In this document: positions 15,976 through 23,522 of the stretch, one piece after another
Position numbering within the stretch: position 1 is the stretch's first letter
Layout of the letters: each line of letters opens with the position of its first letter
NCBI GenBank assembly: GCA_035403225.1
Contig: DAONET010000031.1
Span: 1 to 28,123, forward strand
Reading direction: 5' to 3'
Length of the DNA stretch: 28,123 nucleotides
Origin: DAIRDK01 sp035403225
GTDB taxonomy: Bacteria; Bacteroidota; Bacteroidia; Bacteroidales; FEN-979
Position numbers and translations under genes: made by a program
Notes under the pieces: model-generated
Database searches by the model: none
The model's input: only the letters and a program-made list of their open reading frames with translations
Told to the model about the DNA's origin: nothing

Positions 15976-16797
15976 TCACTGTTCCCGGGAAATATCAATA
16001 CAGACATGATGAAGAGCCGGTTTCCCTCCCAGTTGCATTTTTTTCACGTAAATGACCAGGGGAACAACCGATTCATCTTTCCTGACGATCCTGATCTTGT
16101 TTCCCTGGGGAAGGTTTTCGCCCGCCATCCTTCGCTGTGAGTTACTGATCGTCAGTTCCCGGTCTTCCGGATGAATAAATTTCATAATATCATCCAGGGC
16201 TGGCGGGACTTCCTCATCATGATTAAATCCCAATATCCTTTTAGCTTCACCATTAAAAAACAGGAAATGGTCACCCTGGAGGATGGTGATGCCGACCATG
16301 GAGTTATCAACGAGTTCGGCGTACATTTCAATCAATTCCTGCTTTTCTTTCGTGCGTTGTTCAATGAGTTCCAGGAGTTTTTTCTGATACTTCCTGTTCT
16401 GGATCTCCAGTCTGCGCTGGTTGGCCCCGATCTCGATGATCATCATGGTCTGTTCGAGGTCGATCGGTTTTACCAGATAGCCGTATGGCTTGATGTCGAT
16501 GGAGCGTTCATAAACCTCCTGCGAGCTCTGTCCGGTTACAAAAATGATCCCGCAATCGAATTTCTGGGTAATCTTTCGGGCCGTTTCAATGCCATCGCAT
16601 TTACCACGGATGTTGATATCCATCAGTACGATCTCGGGCTCCTTACCCTGATCCTTGAGTTCCTGGAGTTCCTTCAGGCAAACATCGCATTTGGTCGACA
16701 TACCCAATACAGAATATCCGGATGCTTCCAACTGTGTCTTTAAACCCATAGTGATGAGGAGCTCATCTTCAACGATATATAACGTAACAGGTTTCAT
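15976..16797 (-). CDS. Response regulator receiver protein with PAS domain (REC-PAS)
   Basis: A 273-residue signalling protein. Residues 1-125 form a receiver domain: acidic pair Glu10/Asp11, phosphoacceptor Asp60 (IVLMDINI), Thr88 and Lys110 followed by Pro. A charged coiled-coil linker (about 125-160) joins it to a PAS domain (about 160-270, ...YAELVDNSMVGITIL...). There is no DNA-binding, kinase or cyclase output domain, so it probably works by protein contact or as an intermediate in a phosphorelay. No histidine kinase is in the window. Its ATG overlaps the stop of the RluB-type gene by four bases (ATGA), so it is translationally coupled to it. Confidence 0.9.
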   Translation of the reverse strand: MKPVTLYIVEDELLITMGLKTQLEASGYSVLGMSTKCDVCLKELQELKDQGKEPEIVLMDINIRGKCDGIETARKITQKFDCGIIFVTGQSSQEVYERSIDIKPYGYLVKPIDLEQTMMIIEIGANQRRLEIQNRKYQKKLLELIEQRTKEKQELIEMYAELVDNSMVGITILQGDHFLFFNGEAKRILGFNHDEEVPPALDDIMKFIHPEDRELTISNSQRRMAGENLPQGNKIRIVRKDESVVPLVIYVKKMQLGGKPALHHVCIDISREQ

Positions 16798-17576
16798 CGC
16801 GTACTTTTTGGTGTTCTGATCATTTTCAGCATATTGATCTCTTTCTCTTCAAGAAATCTCCATTCTCCGCGGGGCAAATTCTTTTTGGTAAGGCCCGCAA
16901 AGACAACCCTGTCGAGTTTTGTCACTTTGTATTCCAGTTTCTCAAAGATCCTTCGCACGATCCGGTTCTTTCCCGAATGGATCTCAATGCCTATTTGTTT
17001 CCGGTCGGTTCCTTCATCTACGTATTCGGCGCTATCAACCTTAATAAAACCATCATCCAGATCCACTCCCTCCCTGATCTTTTTCAAATCGTTATGTGTC
17101 AGCGGACTGTCGAGGAAGACATGATAGATCTTCCGGATACCGTACCGGGGATGAGTCAGTTTTTTCGCCATTTCGCCGTCGTTGGTGAATAGCAGCAATC
17201 CCATGGTATTCCTGTCAAGGCGACCCACCGGATACACTCTTTCCTTGCAAGCTCCCCGGATCAGTTCCATCACCGTTTTCCGTTTCTCGGGATCATCGGA
17301 AGTGGTGATGTAACCCTTGGGTTTATTCAGGAGGATGTACACCGGTTTCTCCATCCGGAGGACACGGTCGCCGCACTGGACTTTATCGAGGGGGGAGATC
17401 TTGGTTCCCAGTTCCGTCACTACTTTCCCATTCACTTTTACCGAGCCGGTGGTAATGAGAATATCAGCTTCACGCCGTGAACAGACTCCCGAATTTGAAA
17501 TGAATTTATTGAGCCGTATCGTCGTTTCTTCCGGTTGGATTTCCTCCGGTTTCTTTCTCCTGTTTTTTTCCATCAT
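16794..17576 (-). CDS. RsuA/RluB-family rRNA pseudouridine synthase
   Basis: Converts a specific uridine in rRNA to pseudouridine. The protein is 260 residues, with an S4 RNA-binding domain (about 19-65, RLNKFISNSGVCSRREAD) and a catalytic domain with the signature GRLDRNTMGLLLFTNDG, in which Asp121 is the nucleophile. A short basic N-terminal extension precedes the S4 domain. Overall form is closest to RluB (large-subunit helix 89 region), but RsuA and RluF cannot be excluded. It overlaps both neighbours by four bases: its ATG sits in the end of the MORN-repeat gene, and its TGA in the start of the REC-PAS gene. Confidence 0.94.
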   Translation of the reverse strand: MMEKNRRKKPEEIQPEETTIRLNKFISNSGVCSRREADILITTGSVKVNGKVVTELGTKISPLDKVQCGDRVLRMEKPVYILLNKPKGYITTSDDPEKRKTVMELIRGACKERVYPVGRLDRNTMGLLLFTNDGEMAKKLTHPRYGIRKIYHVFLDSPLTHNDLKKIREGVDLDDGFIKVDSAEYVDEGTDRKQIGIEIHSGKNRIVRRIFEKLEYKVTKLDRVVFAGLTKKNLPRGEWRFLEEKEINMLKMIRTPKSTR

Positions 17577-19123
17577 TCGTTCTTTTCAAAAGGTGGTTTT
17601 ATTTTCACTCCGTCATATCTTGTCTCTACTCCTCCTGAGTACGTGATGACCAGGAACAGGGTGCCGTCGTAATTAAACTGGTTCCAGTTCCCTTCCCTGC
17701 TTCCCATCACATAGGTGCCTTCTTCACGGATCTTCCCGTTATCCCAATACCAGGTATGTTTCCCGTCGGGCAGGTCATCGATGTAATTTCCCGTGTAACT
17801 CAGGGTGGTGTCAACCCTTCCTTCGACCGGGGTCAGGTAAAACTCCTGCCACCAGCCGGTTCGTAATCCATCCCGGTAGGATCCTTTGTAGAAAAAATCC
17901 CCCGTCGTCATGATCCACGGGCCATCTTCTTTCCCATCCAGGAACTCCCCTCTTTCAATCAGGTTGCCGTTTTCGTCATACTCTTCCGACAATCCGTCCT
18001 GAACCCCTTTATAATACGATTCTTCCCGCATCAGCTGTCCGTTCGGGAAATACCATTTCCAGGTTCCGTCGGCTAAACCGGTTTCCGTGTACCTTCCGGT
18101 CTGTTCCATTTTTCCGTCGGGATGATAAAACTTCCATTCCCCTACCCGCTTCCCGTGATCGTACCTTCCTTCGGCCCGCAAGGAACCGTCGGAATAAAAC
18201 TCTTTCCACGGACCATCTTTGCATCCTTCCTCCAACATAATGCCTTCTCCGATCAGGTTGCCGTTATGATACTCCGCCGACTTGGTAATCGTACCGTCGG
18301 GAGAATAATCACGTTTCACCCCTTCCGGAACACCATCCCGGTACATGGTCGTTGACTTGATCTTCCCATCAGGGTAGTACTCATTGACAACCTGCAGCTT
18401 CCGGATCTCCGACGCATCGGCCTGTTCTATATCATTCACGTATTTGACCACTCTGATCAGATCGCCGTTCTCCGTGTAGTCTTTGAAATAGCCGTTCTTT
18501 TTGTCATCCTTGTAAGTTCCTTCTCCCTGAATTTTTCCATTGGGATAAAAAGTCATCCAGGTTCCCTGCTTCCGGTTGTTCTTGTCCCGACGGTTCACTT
18601 TCAACCTGTCGGTGACAAAGCCTCTTTTGTATTCCGTGACGGTGATGATATTCCCATCGGGCGAATATTCCCGGCCAATACCATGTGATAATCCTTTTAC
18701 GAACGGAATCTCCGCTTTCAGGGTTCCATCAGGAAGATAATAACGCGTCCATCCCTCTTTTACATCGTTGACAAAGTTCTCTTTGATCGTCTCCTTGTCC
18801 AGGTAAGAAGTTTTGATACCGTTTTTCTTCCCGTTTTTATAGGATATTTCCAGGACCGGGTTTCCAACTTCATTATAAAATTTCCAGACGCTGTCGAGTT
18901 CAAAATTCTTCCGGTTCCCTTCCGATTTCAGTTTACCGTTTTCGAAATAGGATTTCCAATAACCATCCGGCTTACCCTCGCGCATAGTCCCTTCGCTTGA
19001 AAGCACACCGGTTTGGTAATAGAATTTCTGGTAGCCGTTCATTTTCACGGTATCCTGCCCTGCCAGGAAGGAACAATGAAAAGCAAGCCATGCAAAAACG
19101 GTTATCAGAATAGTACGACTCAT
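17573..19123 (-). CDS. Exported MORN-variant (YwqK-like) repeat protein
   Basis: A 516-residue protein with a signal peptide (MSRTILITVFAWLAFHCSFLAG). After it the chain is almost wholly built of about 17 repeats of 21-25 residues, of the type G-x-W-x-x-Y-x-x-(D/N)-G-x-(L/I)-x-x-E-G-x-Y-x-x-G. Two repeats are interrupted by short insertions (near residues 170-185 and 240-250). This is the MORN-variant repeat often labelled YwqK; the repeats form a long beta-hairpin solenoid thought to mediate binding. No enzymatic motif is seen. It lies 27 bases downstream of nadA and overlaps the RluB-type gene by four bases. The toxin-antitoxin label sometimes applied to this repeat is not supported here, because no toxin gene is adjacent. 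Confidence 0.88.
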   Translation of the reverse strand: MSRTILITVFAWLAFHCSFLAGQDTVKMNGYQKFYYQTGVLSSEGTMREGKPDGYWKSYFENGKLKSEGNRKNFELDSVWKFYNEVGNPVLEISYKNGKKNGIKTSYLDKETIKENFVNDVKEGWTRYYLPDGTLKAEIPFVKGLSHGIGREYSPDGNIITVTEYKRGFVTDRLKVNRRDKNNRKQGTWMTFYPNGKIQGEGTYKDDKKNGYFKDYTENGDLIRVVKYVNDIEQADASEIRKLQVVNEYYPDGKIKSTTMYRDGVPEGVKRDYSPDGTITKSAEYHNGNLIGEGIMLEEGCKDGPWKEFYSDGSLRAEGRYDHGKRVGEWKFYHPDGKMEQTGRYTETGLADGTWKWYFPNGQLMREESYYKGVQDGLSEEYDENGNLIERGEFLDGKEDGPWIMTTGDFFYKGSYRDGLRTGWWQEFYLTPVEGRVDTTLSYTGNYIDDLPDGKHTWYWDNGKIREEGTYVMGSREGNWNQFNYDGTLFLVITYSGGVETRYDGVKIKPPFEKNE

Positions 19124-19150
19124 AGTTTTAATATCTGTACATCAAGCTTA

Positions 19151-20089
19151 TCATGCAGAAAGTTCCAACATTTTCAGAATAGGTTTTTTCGCTTTTTCCA
19201 TCAGTACCGGATCCAGAAGTATCTCGTTCGTTTCTTCTTTCAACACGTGGAGAATATTTTCCAAGGTACTCATCTTCATATATTTACAATCATTACACGA
19301 GCAAGTTTGATCGGCAGGAACGATGATAAACTCTTTATCCGGTGAGTTTTTCTTCATTTGATGAAGAATACCCGTTTCTGTCGCCACGATAAATTTTCGG
19401 GCCGGATCGCTCATGGTATATTTCAATAAAGCTGTTGTCGATCCTATATAATCAGCCATTTCCAAGATAACGGCTTTGCATTCTGGATGTGCAATCAGTT
19501 TAGCATCAGGATGTTGTATTTTCAAATTAACGACCATTTCTGTTGTCAGCATATCATGTACCTCACATGAACCATTCCATAAGAGCATGTTACGTCCCGT
19601 CATTTTATTCACCCAAGCGCCGAGATTCCGGTCGGGGGCAAAGATGAGGGGTTGATCGGCAGGAAACGACTGAACAATTTTTACGGCATTACTGGAAGTG
19701 CAGATCACATCGGATAAAACTTTTACTTCTGCCGAGCAATTGATGTAAGAAATCACCTTATGGCCGGGATGAGCGTCCATAAACTTTTTCAAGTCATCAG
19801 CAGGACAGGAATCGGCCAGTGAACATCCTGCATTCATGTCGGGTATCAGCACTTTTTTGGATGGATTCAGTATCTTCGCTGTTTCCGCCATAAAATGAAC
19901 GCCGGCGAAAAGAATGATGTCTGCTTGTGTTTTATACGCTTCCTGAGCCAGGGCTAAACTGTCGCCAATGTAATCAGCGAGGTCCTGTATTTCCGGTAAC
20001 TGATAAAAGTGAGCCAAAAATACAACATTCTTTTCATGTTTGATTTTATTGATCTCTTCAGCAATATCTTTCTTCAATTCTTCTTTCAT
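19151..20089 (-). CDS. nadA: Quinolinate synthase NadA
   Basis: Condenses iminoaspartate with dihydroxyacetone phosphate to quinolinate in NAD synthesis, using an oxygen-sensitive [4Fe-4S] cluster. The protein is 312 residues, the usual compact length. Recognisable motifs are LAHFYQ (25-30), the DSLALAQ segment, VHFMAET (64-70), and the candidate cluster cysteines C89 (NAGCSLADSC), C175 (GSCEVH) and one of the C263-C268 group (TCSCNDC). The spacing of about 86-88 residues fits known NadA proteins. nadB and nadC are not adjacent. It heads the minus-strand gene run. Its upstream region is the unusual 460-base spacer, with a possible TACCTTTG box at 20414-20421 that would give a leader of over 300 bases. 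Confidence 0.96.
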   Translation of the reverse strand: MKEELKKDIAEEINKIKHEKNVVFLAHFYQLPEIQDLADYIGDSLALAQEAYKTQADIILFAGVHFMAETAKILNPSKKVLIPDMNAGCSLADSCPADDLKKFMDAHPGHKVISYINCSAEVKVLSDVICTSSNAVKIVQSFPADQPLIFAPDRNLGAWVNKMTGRNMLLWNGSCEVHDMLTTEMVVNLKIQHPDAKLIAHPECKAVILEMADYIGSTTALLKYTMSDPARKFIVATETGILHQMKKNSPDKEFIIVPADQTCSCNDCKYMKMSTLENILHVLKEETNEILLDPVLMEKAKKPILKMLELSA

Positions 20090-20252
20090 AAAAATAAAAA
20101 ATCTTAAATTTCTTTATGTTTAATATAATGGCTGTTGATAATGTTCATTTCTTTCTTCCCTCTATTTTGGATTTTGTAAACCTTGTTCCTTATTCACAAA
20201 ATCCGAAAAGTTGTCTTTCTTTAAGGTTCTCTTTTTTAAAAGAATGAATCTT

Positions 20253-20261
20253 TTATCCACA
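20253..20261 (+). promoter_or_regulatory. Exact DnaA-box match
   Basis: TTATCCACA, identical to the Escherichia coli consensus DnaA-binding site, in a gene-free AT-rich spacer. A TTATTCACA site lies about 60 bases to the left (20190-20198) in the same orientation. Confidence 0.5.
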
Positions 20262-20280
20262 AATGTTCATAAACAGTCAG

Positions 20281-20306
20281 GGTTAAAAACTTTCTTCTTT
20301 TTAACC
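20281..20306. repeat. Perfect 9-bp inverted repeat
   Basis: GGTTAAAAA (20281-20289) and TTTTTAACC (20298-20306) flank an 8-base pyrimidine loop. The right arm runs into the palindrome CCGGATCCGG at 20305-20314. It could be a hairpin in the nadA leader or a protein-binding site. Confidence 0.55.
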
Positions 20307-20413
20307 GGATCCGGGTTGTTGAAAGAATGAGTAAAAATTCCGGAGTAATGAACCGGATGATTCTCATTGTTCATAACCATCGGGTGATTTAACATTTTAT
20401 CACAATTTTAGAA

Positions 20414-20421
20414 CAAAGGTA
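20414..20421 (-). promoter_or_regulatory. Possible TAnnTTTG promoter box for nadA
   Basis: Minus-strand TACCTTTG, an exact -7 box, but about 325 bases from the nadA ATG and without a -33 TTTG. If used, the nadA leader includes the DnaA-box sites and the 20281-20306 hairpin. It is the only exact box I found facing nadA. Confidence 0.35.
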
Positions 20422-20523
20422 CGCAGTTGTGAACATTTTAATGTGGAAAAAGTAAAAAGATGGCTTAAAATAAGTTAAGAAAAGTCGAATTTTCTTTAGT
20501 ATTCAAAATGATCGCATTATGTT

Positions 20524-20531
20524 TACATTTG
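20524..20531 (+). promoter_or_regulatory. TAnnTTTG promoter box of rpiB-lutB
   Basis: TACATTTG with 18 bases between it and the rpiB ATG at 20550. The short leader carries AAGGA as a possible ribosome binding site. Confidence 0.55.
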
Positions 20532-20549
20532 CAAAAAAAGGAATGAACA

Positions 20550-20999
20550 ATGGATGATAAACCCGGAATAATTGCTATTGCATCCGACCATGCAGGATAC
20601 TGCATGAAGGAATCGTTAAAGAAGAAGCTGATAGAATGGGGGTTTAAGGTAGAAGATTTCGGAACCGCATCGGAAGAGAGCGTGGATTACCCCGATATGA
20701 TTCATCCGTTGGCCCGGGCAGTGAATGACGGAACATTCACGAAGGCGATCATTCTTTGCGGAAGTGGTAACGGTGTATCCATGGTGGCCAACAAATACCC
20801 GAAAGTACGGGCAGCCTTATGCTGGAGACCCGAGATTGTTCAGCTGGCCCGCCAGCATAACGATGCGAACATCCTGGCTTTACCTGCTCGTTTTATCTCC
20901 GAAGAGTCGGCAGAAGAGTTTGTTCAATTGTTTTTGAATACCGGGTTTGAAGGAGGACGTCACGAAAGAAGGGTAAACAAGATTCCACCGGTAAAATAA
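20550..20999 (+). CDS. rpiB: Ribose-5-phosphate isomerase B
   Basis: Interconverts ribose 5-phosphate and ribulose 5-phosphate in the pentose phosphate pathway. The protein is 149 residues, the normal length of the RpiB/LacAB family. It shows the N-terminal ASDHAGYCMKE segment (residues 10-20) with the conserved Asp-His, a DYPDMIHPLA stretch, the GSGNGVSMVANK phosphate-binding/catalytic region near residue 70, and the RQHNDANILALPARF segment near 110. In this family a Cys or Thr/Ser next to GSG serves in catalysis; here it is the Cys in ILCGSGNG. It is followed nine bases later by lutB, so the two are likely co-transcribed, although no metabolic link is obvious. Confidence 0.95.
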   Translation: MDDKPGIIAIASDHAGYCMKESLKKKLIEWGFKVEDFGTASEESVDYPDMIHPLARAVNDGTFTKAIILCGSGNGVSMVANKYPKVRAALCWRPEIVQLARQHNDANILALPARFISEESAEEFVQLFLNTGFEGGRHERRVNKIPPVK

Positions 21000-21008
21000 A
21001 CGAATAGC

Positions 21009-22394
21009 ATGACCCAGGCTTATCGGACATTTCTCAGAGACTCAGAAAGAAAGGCGTTTGATCCGGAACACCGGAAGCGACTTGATCATAATATAGCCGC
21101 GTACGATAAAGCGGTCATTCGCGGTAAAACGCAGTTCAAAGATCTGGAGTTAGCCCGCAAAAGGGCAGCCAACCTGAAGTATAAAGTCATCAACAAGCTC
21201 GACAGTTATCTGAATGAGTTTGTACAGAATTTCGAGAAACGGGGTGGTAAAGTGATCTGGGCTCCGGGTGAGAAGGAAGCGCAGAAAGAGATCCTGAATA
21301 TTATCCGGTTATCCAAAGCCAAGGTGATCGTCAAACAGAAGACGATGGTTTCCGAGGAGCTGGAGCTGAATGAACTTTTTGAGAAAAACCGGAAAGAGGT
21401 CTTCGAGACCGACCTGGGAGAATATATTGTTCAGGTTGCGGGGGAAAAGCCTTATCATATCCTTACGCCGGCCATGCACAAGTCGAAAGAGGATGTAGCG
21501 AAGTTATTTCATGAAAAATTCAACCTGCCACCCGAAAGCACGCCGAAGGATATTGCCGGGTTTGTGAGGGAACATCTGCGCGGAGAATTTATCCGGGCCG
21601 ATATCGGCATCACGGGCGCTAATTTCCTCATCGCCGATGCAGGAGCTGTCGGACTGACTGAAAACGAGGGCAACGGGTTGATGAGTATTGGTTTTCCGAA
21701 GATCCATATCGTGATTGCCGGGATAGAAAAGATCATCCCGTCGCTGGAAGATCTGGATCTCTTTTTACCCTTGCTGGCTACCCATGGCACCGGTCAGTTC
21801 CTTACAGCGTACAATAACATCGTATTCGGTCCGGCCAGGGCCAATGAGCCCGACGGTCCGGGAGAGATGTACGTGGTATTGATCGACAACCATCGTACGG
21901 AAGTGCTGAAGTATCCCGAACAGCGGAAAGCCCTGTCCTGCATCCGTTGTGGTGCATGTCTTAATGCGTGTCCCATCTACCGCAGTATTGGCGGGTATTC
22001 TTACGGGGCTGTTTATTCGGGGCCGGTCGGATCGGTGATCTCCCCACATTACAAAGGTTTCTTTGATTTTAACCACCTGAGTTTTGCTTCCACGCTTTGC
22101 GGGAGCTGTTCCAGTGTCTGCCCGATGAAGATTCCCCTTCACGAGCTCCTTCTTCACAACAGACACCAGTCGGTCATCGATAAATGCTTTTCTCCTTACT
22201 GGAAATATGCCATAGCCGCCTGGAAATTTGCCATGCTGCATCGCTGGGTGTTGGACAAACCCGGTGCCGGCGTTAAAAACCAGGCCCTGAATATTTTTGC
22301 CGCCAAGTTATGGGGAACGCGAAGGGCTCTACCCAAAGTGGCGCCCAAGAACTTCCGTCAACTCTGGAGCGAGCGGATGCAGGAAAGAAACTAA
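21009..22394 (+). CDS. lutB: LutB/LldF-type lactate utilisation iron-sulfur protein
   Basis: A 461-residue protein of the LutB family, one of three parts (LutA, LutB, LutC) of a lactate-oxidising iron-sulfur complex. The first 300 residues form the LUD domain, including the GITGANFLIADAGAVGLTENEGN block (about 200-222). Then come a ferredoxin-like cluster, C311-C314-C317-C321 (CIRCGACLNACP), and a second, C364-C367-C371 (CGSCSSVCP). The C-terminal 80 residues contain a tryptophan-rich segment typical of the family. It starts nine bases after rpiB. LutA and LutC are absent from this neighbourhood, as the next gene is convergent, so the partners must be encoded elsewhere or the protein has another role. 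Confidence 0.93.
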   Translation: MTQAYRTFLRDSERKAFDPEHRKRLDHNIAAYDKAVIRGKTQFKDLELARKRAANLKYKVINKLDSYLNEFVQNFEKRGGKVIWAPGEKEAQKEILNIIRLSKAKVIVKQKTMVSEELELNELFEKNRKEVFETDLGEYIVQVAGEKPYHILTPAMHKSKEDVAKLFHEKFNLPPESTPKDIAGFVREHLRGEFIRADIGITGANFLIADAGAVGLTENEGNGLMSIGFPKIHIVIAGIEKIIPSLEDLDLFLPLLATHGTGQFLTAYNNIVFGPARANEPDGPGEMYVVLIDNHRTEVLKYPEQRKALSCIRCGACLNACPIYRSIGGYSYGAVYSGPVGSVISPHYKGFFDFNHLSFASTLCGSCSSVCPMKIPLHELLLHNRHQSVIDKCFSPYWKYAIAAWKFAMLHRWVLDKPGAGVKNQALNIFAAKLWGTRRALPKVAPKNFRQLWSERMQERN

Positions 22395-22402
22395 CCTGGA
22401 AA

Positions 22403-22834
22403 TCAGGCAATATGGTTACGGGAGGTCGACATACGGTGGAGAACCCGGTCGATGCCAAACAGAAACGCTCCGGCGACCATGACAGCCATCATGATCGATA
22501 CGGATTTGTTCCCGGAGAAAAGTTCACCCAGGTTTGAGAAGAACGCAGCGAACAACGGCAGCACCCGGTCGTTGACATATTCTTTTCCGGGGATGAAAGT
22601 CAGGTAAGGAATATCCGAAGAAATCAGAAAAATAAGCAAAAAGAGCCCCAGGCACACCCAGGGACCTACCGAACGAAGGAACAGGAAGAAAGGTTTCTTC
22701 TCCTTCACGATTTCCGGCAATGGCTGTAAGCCGGCCATTACCCCAGAAGTGAAATCCTGCGATGGACTATCCAGCGGAACCTGTTTCACCAGCTTCCTTA
22801 AAAAATCATCCTTTATCTCTTCATTCAGGTTCAT
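22403..22834 (-). CDS. Small membrane protein, candidate anti-sigma factor
   Basis: A 143-residue protein with a cytoplasmic-looking charged N-terminus (residues 1-48, including FLRKLVKQVP and a DFTSGVM motif). A strong membrane helix (about 55-74), a moderately hydrophobic middle (about 90-105) and a second helix (about 111-128) follow, ending in a short basic tail. It starts 28 bases after the stop of the ECF sigma gene. A short N-terminal domain plus membrane helices directly downstream of an ECF sigma gene is the usual anti-sigma arrangement, so I infer that role; no zinc-binding HxxxCxxC motif is present. The 3' end lies eight bases from the lutB stop. Confidence 0.75.
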   Translation of the reverse strand: MNLNEEIKDDFLRKLVKQVPLDSPSQDFTSGVMAGLQPLPEIVKEKKPFFLFLRSVGPWVCLGLFLLIFLISSDIPYLTFIPGKEYVNDRVLPLFAAFFSNLGELFSGNKSVSIMMAVMVAGAFLFGIDRVLHRMSTSRNHIA

Positions 22835-22862
22835 ACTACAAAGATATCACAATTTCCGGTGG

Positions 22863-23429
22863 TTACCACACTTCTTCTTTCATCATTTCACTGATCATCT
22901 CATATAACCTCTTACGGATGCGATGAAGACGTACCTTCACGTTGGAAGCAGAAAGTCCGGTAATATAACTGATCTCATCAACAGAGTGGTCGGAATAGTA
23001 AAACAACGTGATCAACAGGTTATCTTCCTCCGGAAGTTTCTTCAGCGCCTTGTCGATCAGAATCCGCTGATCGTTCTCATCCATTTTGTCCACACACCCT
23101 GTAATCTCCTCTTCCGTATAATTCTGCAAAATGTTTTCATTCATGGCCAGGAATTCCAACTTCTTTTTACGGGTACGTGAAACGGAGGCATTGTATACGA
23201 TCCGGTACAACCAGGTTGAGAACCGCGCTTTCTTTTCAAAAGTCCTCAACGATTGGTATGCTTTTACGAAGGTATCCTGTGCCACCTCTTCGGCATCCTC
23301 CCGGTTTTTCAATATTTTAAGAGCGATCGAGAAAACCATCTCCTTATGTTTCTCTACCAATGAAGCATAGGCAGCAACCTCTCCGTTTAAAATGCGGTCA
23401 ATGTACGAGTTGTCGTCCTGATACTTCAT
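22863..23429 (-). CDS. ECF-family RNA polymerase sigma factor
   Basis: A group 4 (ECF) sigma factor that directs RNA polymerase to a special promoter set. In the 188-residue form, region 2 covers about 18-87, with the DAEEVAQDTFVKAY and FSTWLYRIVYN motifs. Region 4 covers about 127-182, with the helix-turn-helix around DEISYITGLSASNVKVRLHRIRK. The annotated-length alternative begins at an ATG at 23438 (MTKMKYQ). I prefer the ATG at 23429 because the predicted ECF promoter CGTC ends at 23441, placing the transcription start at about 23433-23435, past the first ATG. The upstream TGTAAC-N16-CGTC suggests autoregulation. A candidate anti-sigma gene follows 28 bases downstream. Confidence 0.94.
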   Translation of the reverse strand: MKYQDDNSYIDRILNGEVAAYASLVEKHKEMVFSIALKILKNREDAEEVAQDTFVKAYQSLRTFEKKARFSTWLYRIVYNASVSRTRKKKLEFLAMNENILQNYTEEEITGCVDKMDENDQRILIDKALKKLPEEDNLLITLFYYSDHSVDEISYITGLSASNVKVRLHRIRKRLYEMISEMMKEEVW

Positions 23430-23440
23430 TTTGGTCATTA

Positions 23441-23466
23441 GACGTTAAAATGATTTTCCGGTTACA
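23441..23466 (-). promoter_or_regulatory. Predicted ECF sigma promoter (autoregulatory)
   Basis: On the minus strand TGTAAC (23466-23461), a spacer of exactly 16 bases, then CGTC (23444-23441). This has the form of known ECF promoters (for example TGAAAC or TGTAAC with CGTA/CGTC in Bacillus). The same hexamer, spacing and tetramer recur at 24997-25022 in front of the DUF6249 gene. Confidence 0.65.
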
Positions 23467-23522
23467 GAAACTATAAAATTAACTCAATCATGGACAGTAA
23501 CGATGTAATTTTGTTAAAAATA

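Larger units (their letters stand above)
20090..20549. other. AT-rich divergent spacer with DnaA-box matches and palindromes
   Basis: A 460-base gene-free region between nadA (minus) and rpiB (plus), clearly richer in A and T than the genes around it. It holds TTATCCACA (20253-20261, an exact match to the classical DnaA box), TTATTCACA (20190-20198, matching TTATNCACA), a one-mismatch reverse copy TGTGGAAAA (20442-20450), TGTTCATAA twice (20264-20272 and 20379-20387), a 9-bp hairpin (20281-20306) and the palindrome CCGGATCCGG (20305-20314). No frame of note. It could be a replication origin, a DnaA-titration site or a regulated nadA leader. Confidence 0.55.

Noticed and set aside
17573..19123. 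Toxin-antitoxin role suggested by the YwqK-type repeat name
   Set aside because: No toxin-like gene is adjacent; the neighbours are nadA and a pseudouridine synthase, and the protein has an export signal.
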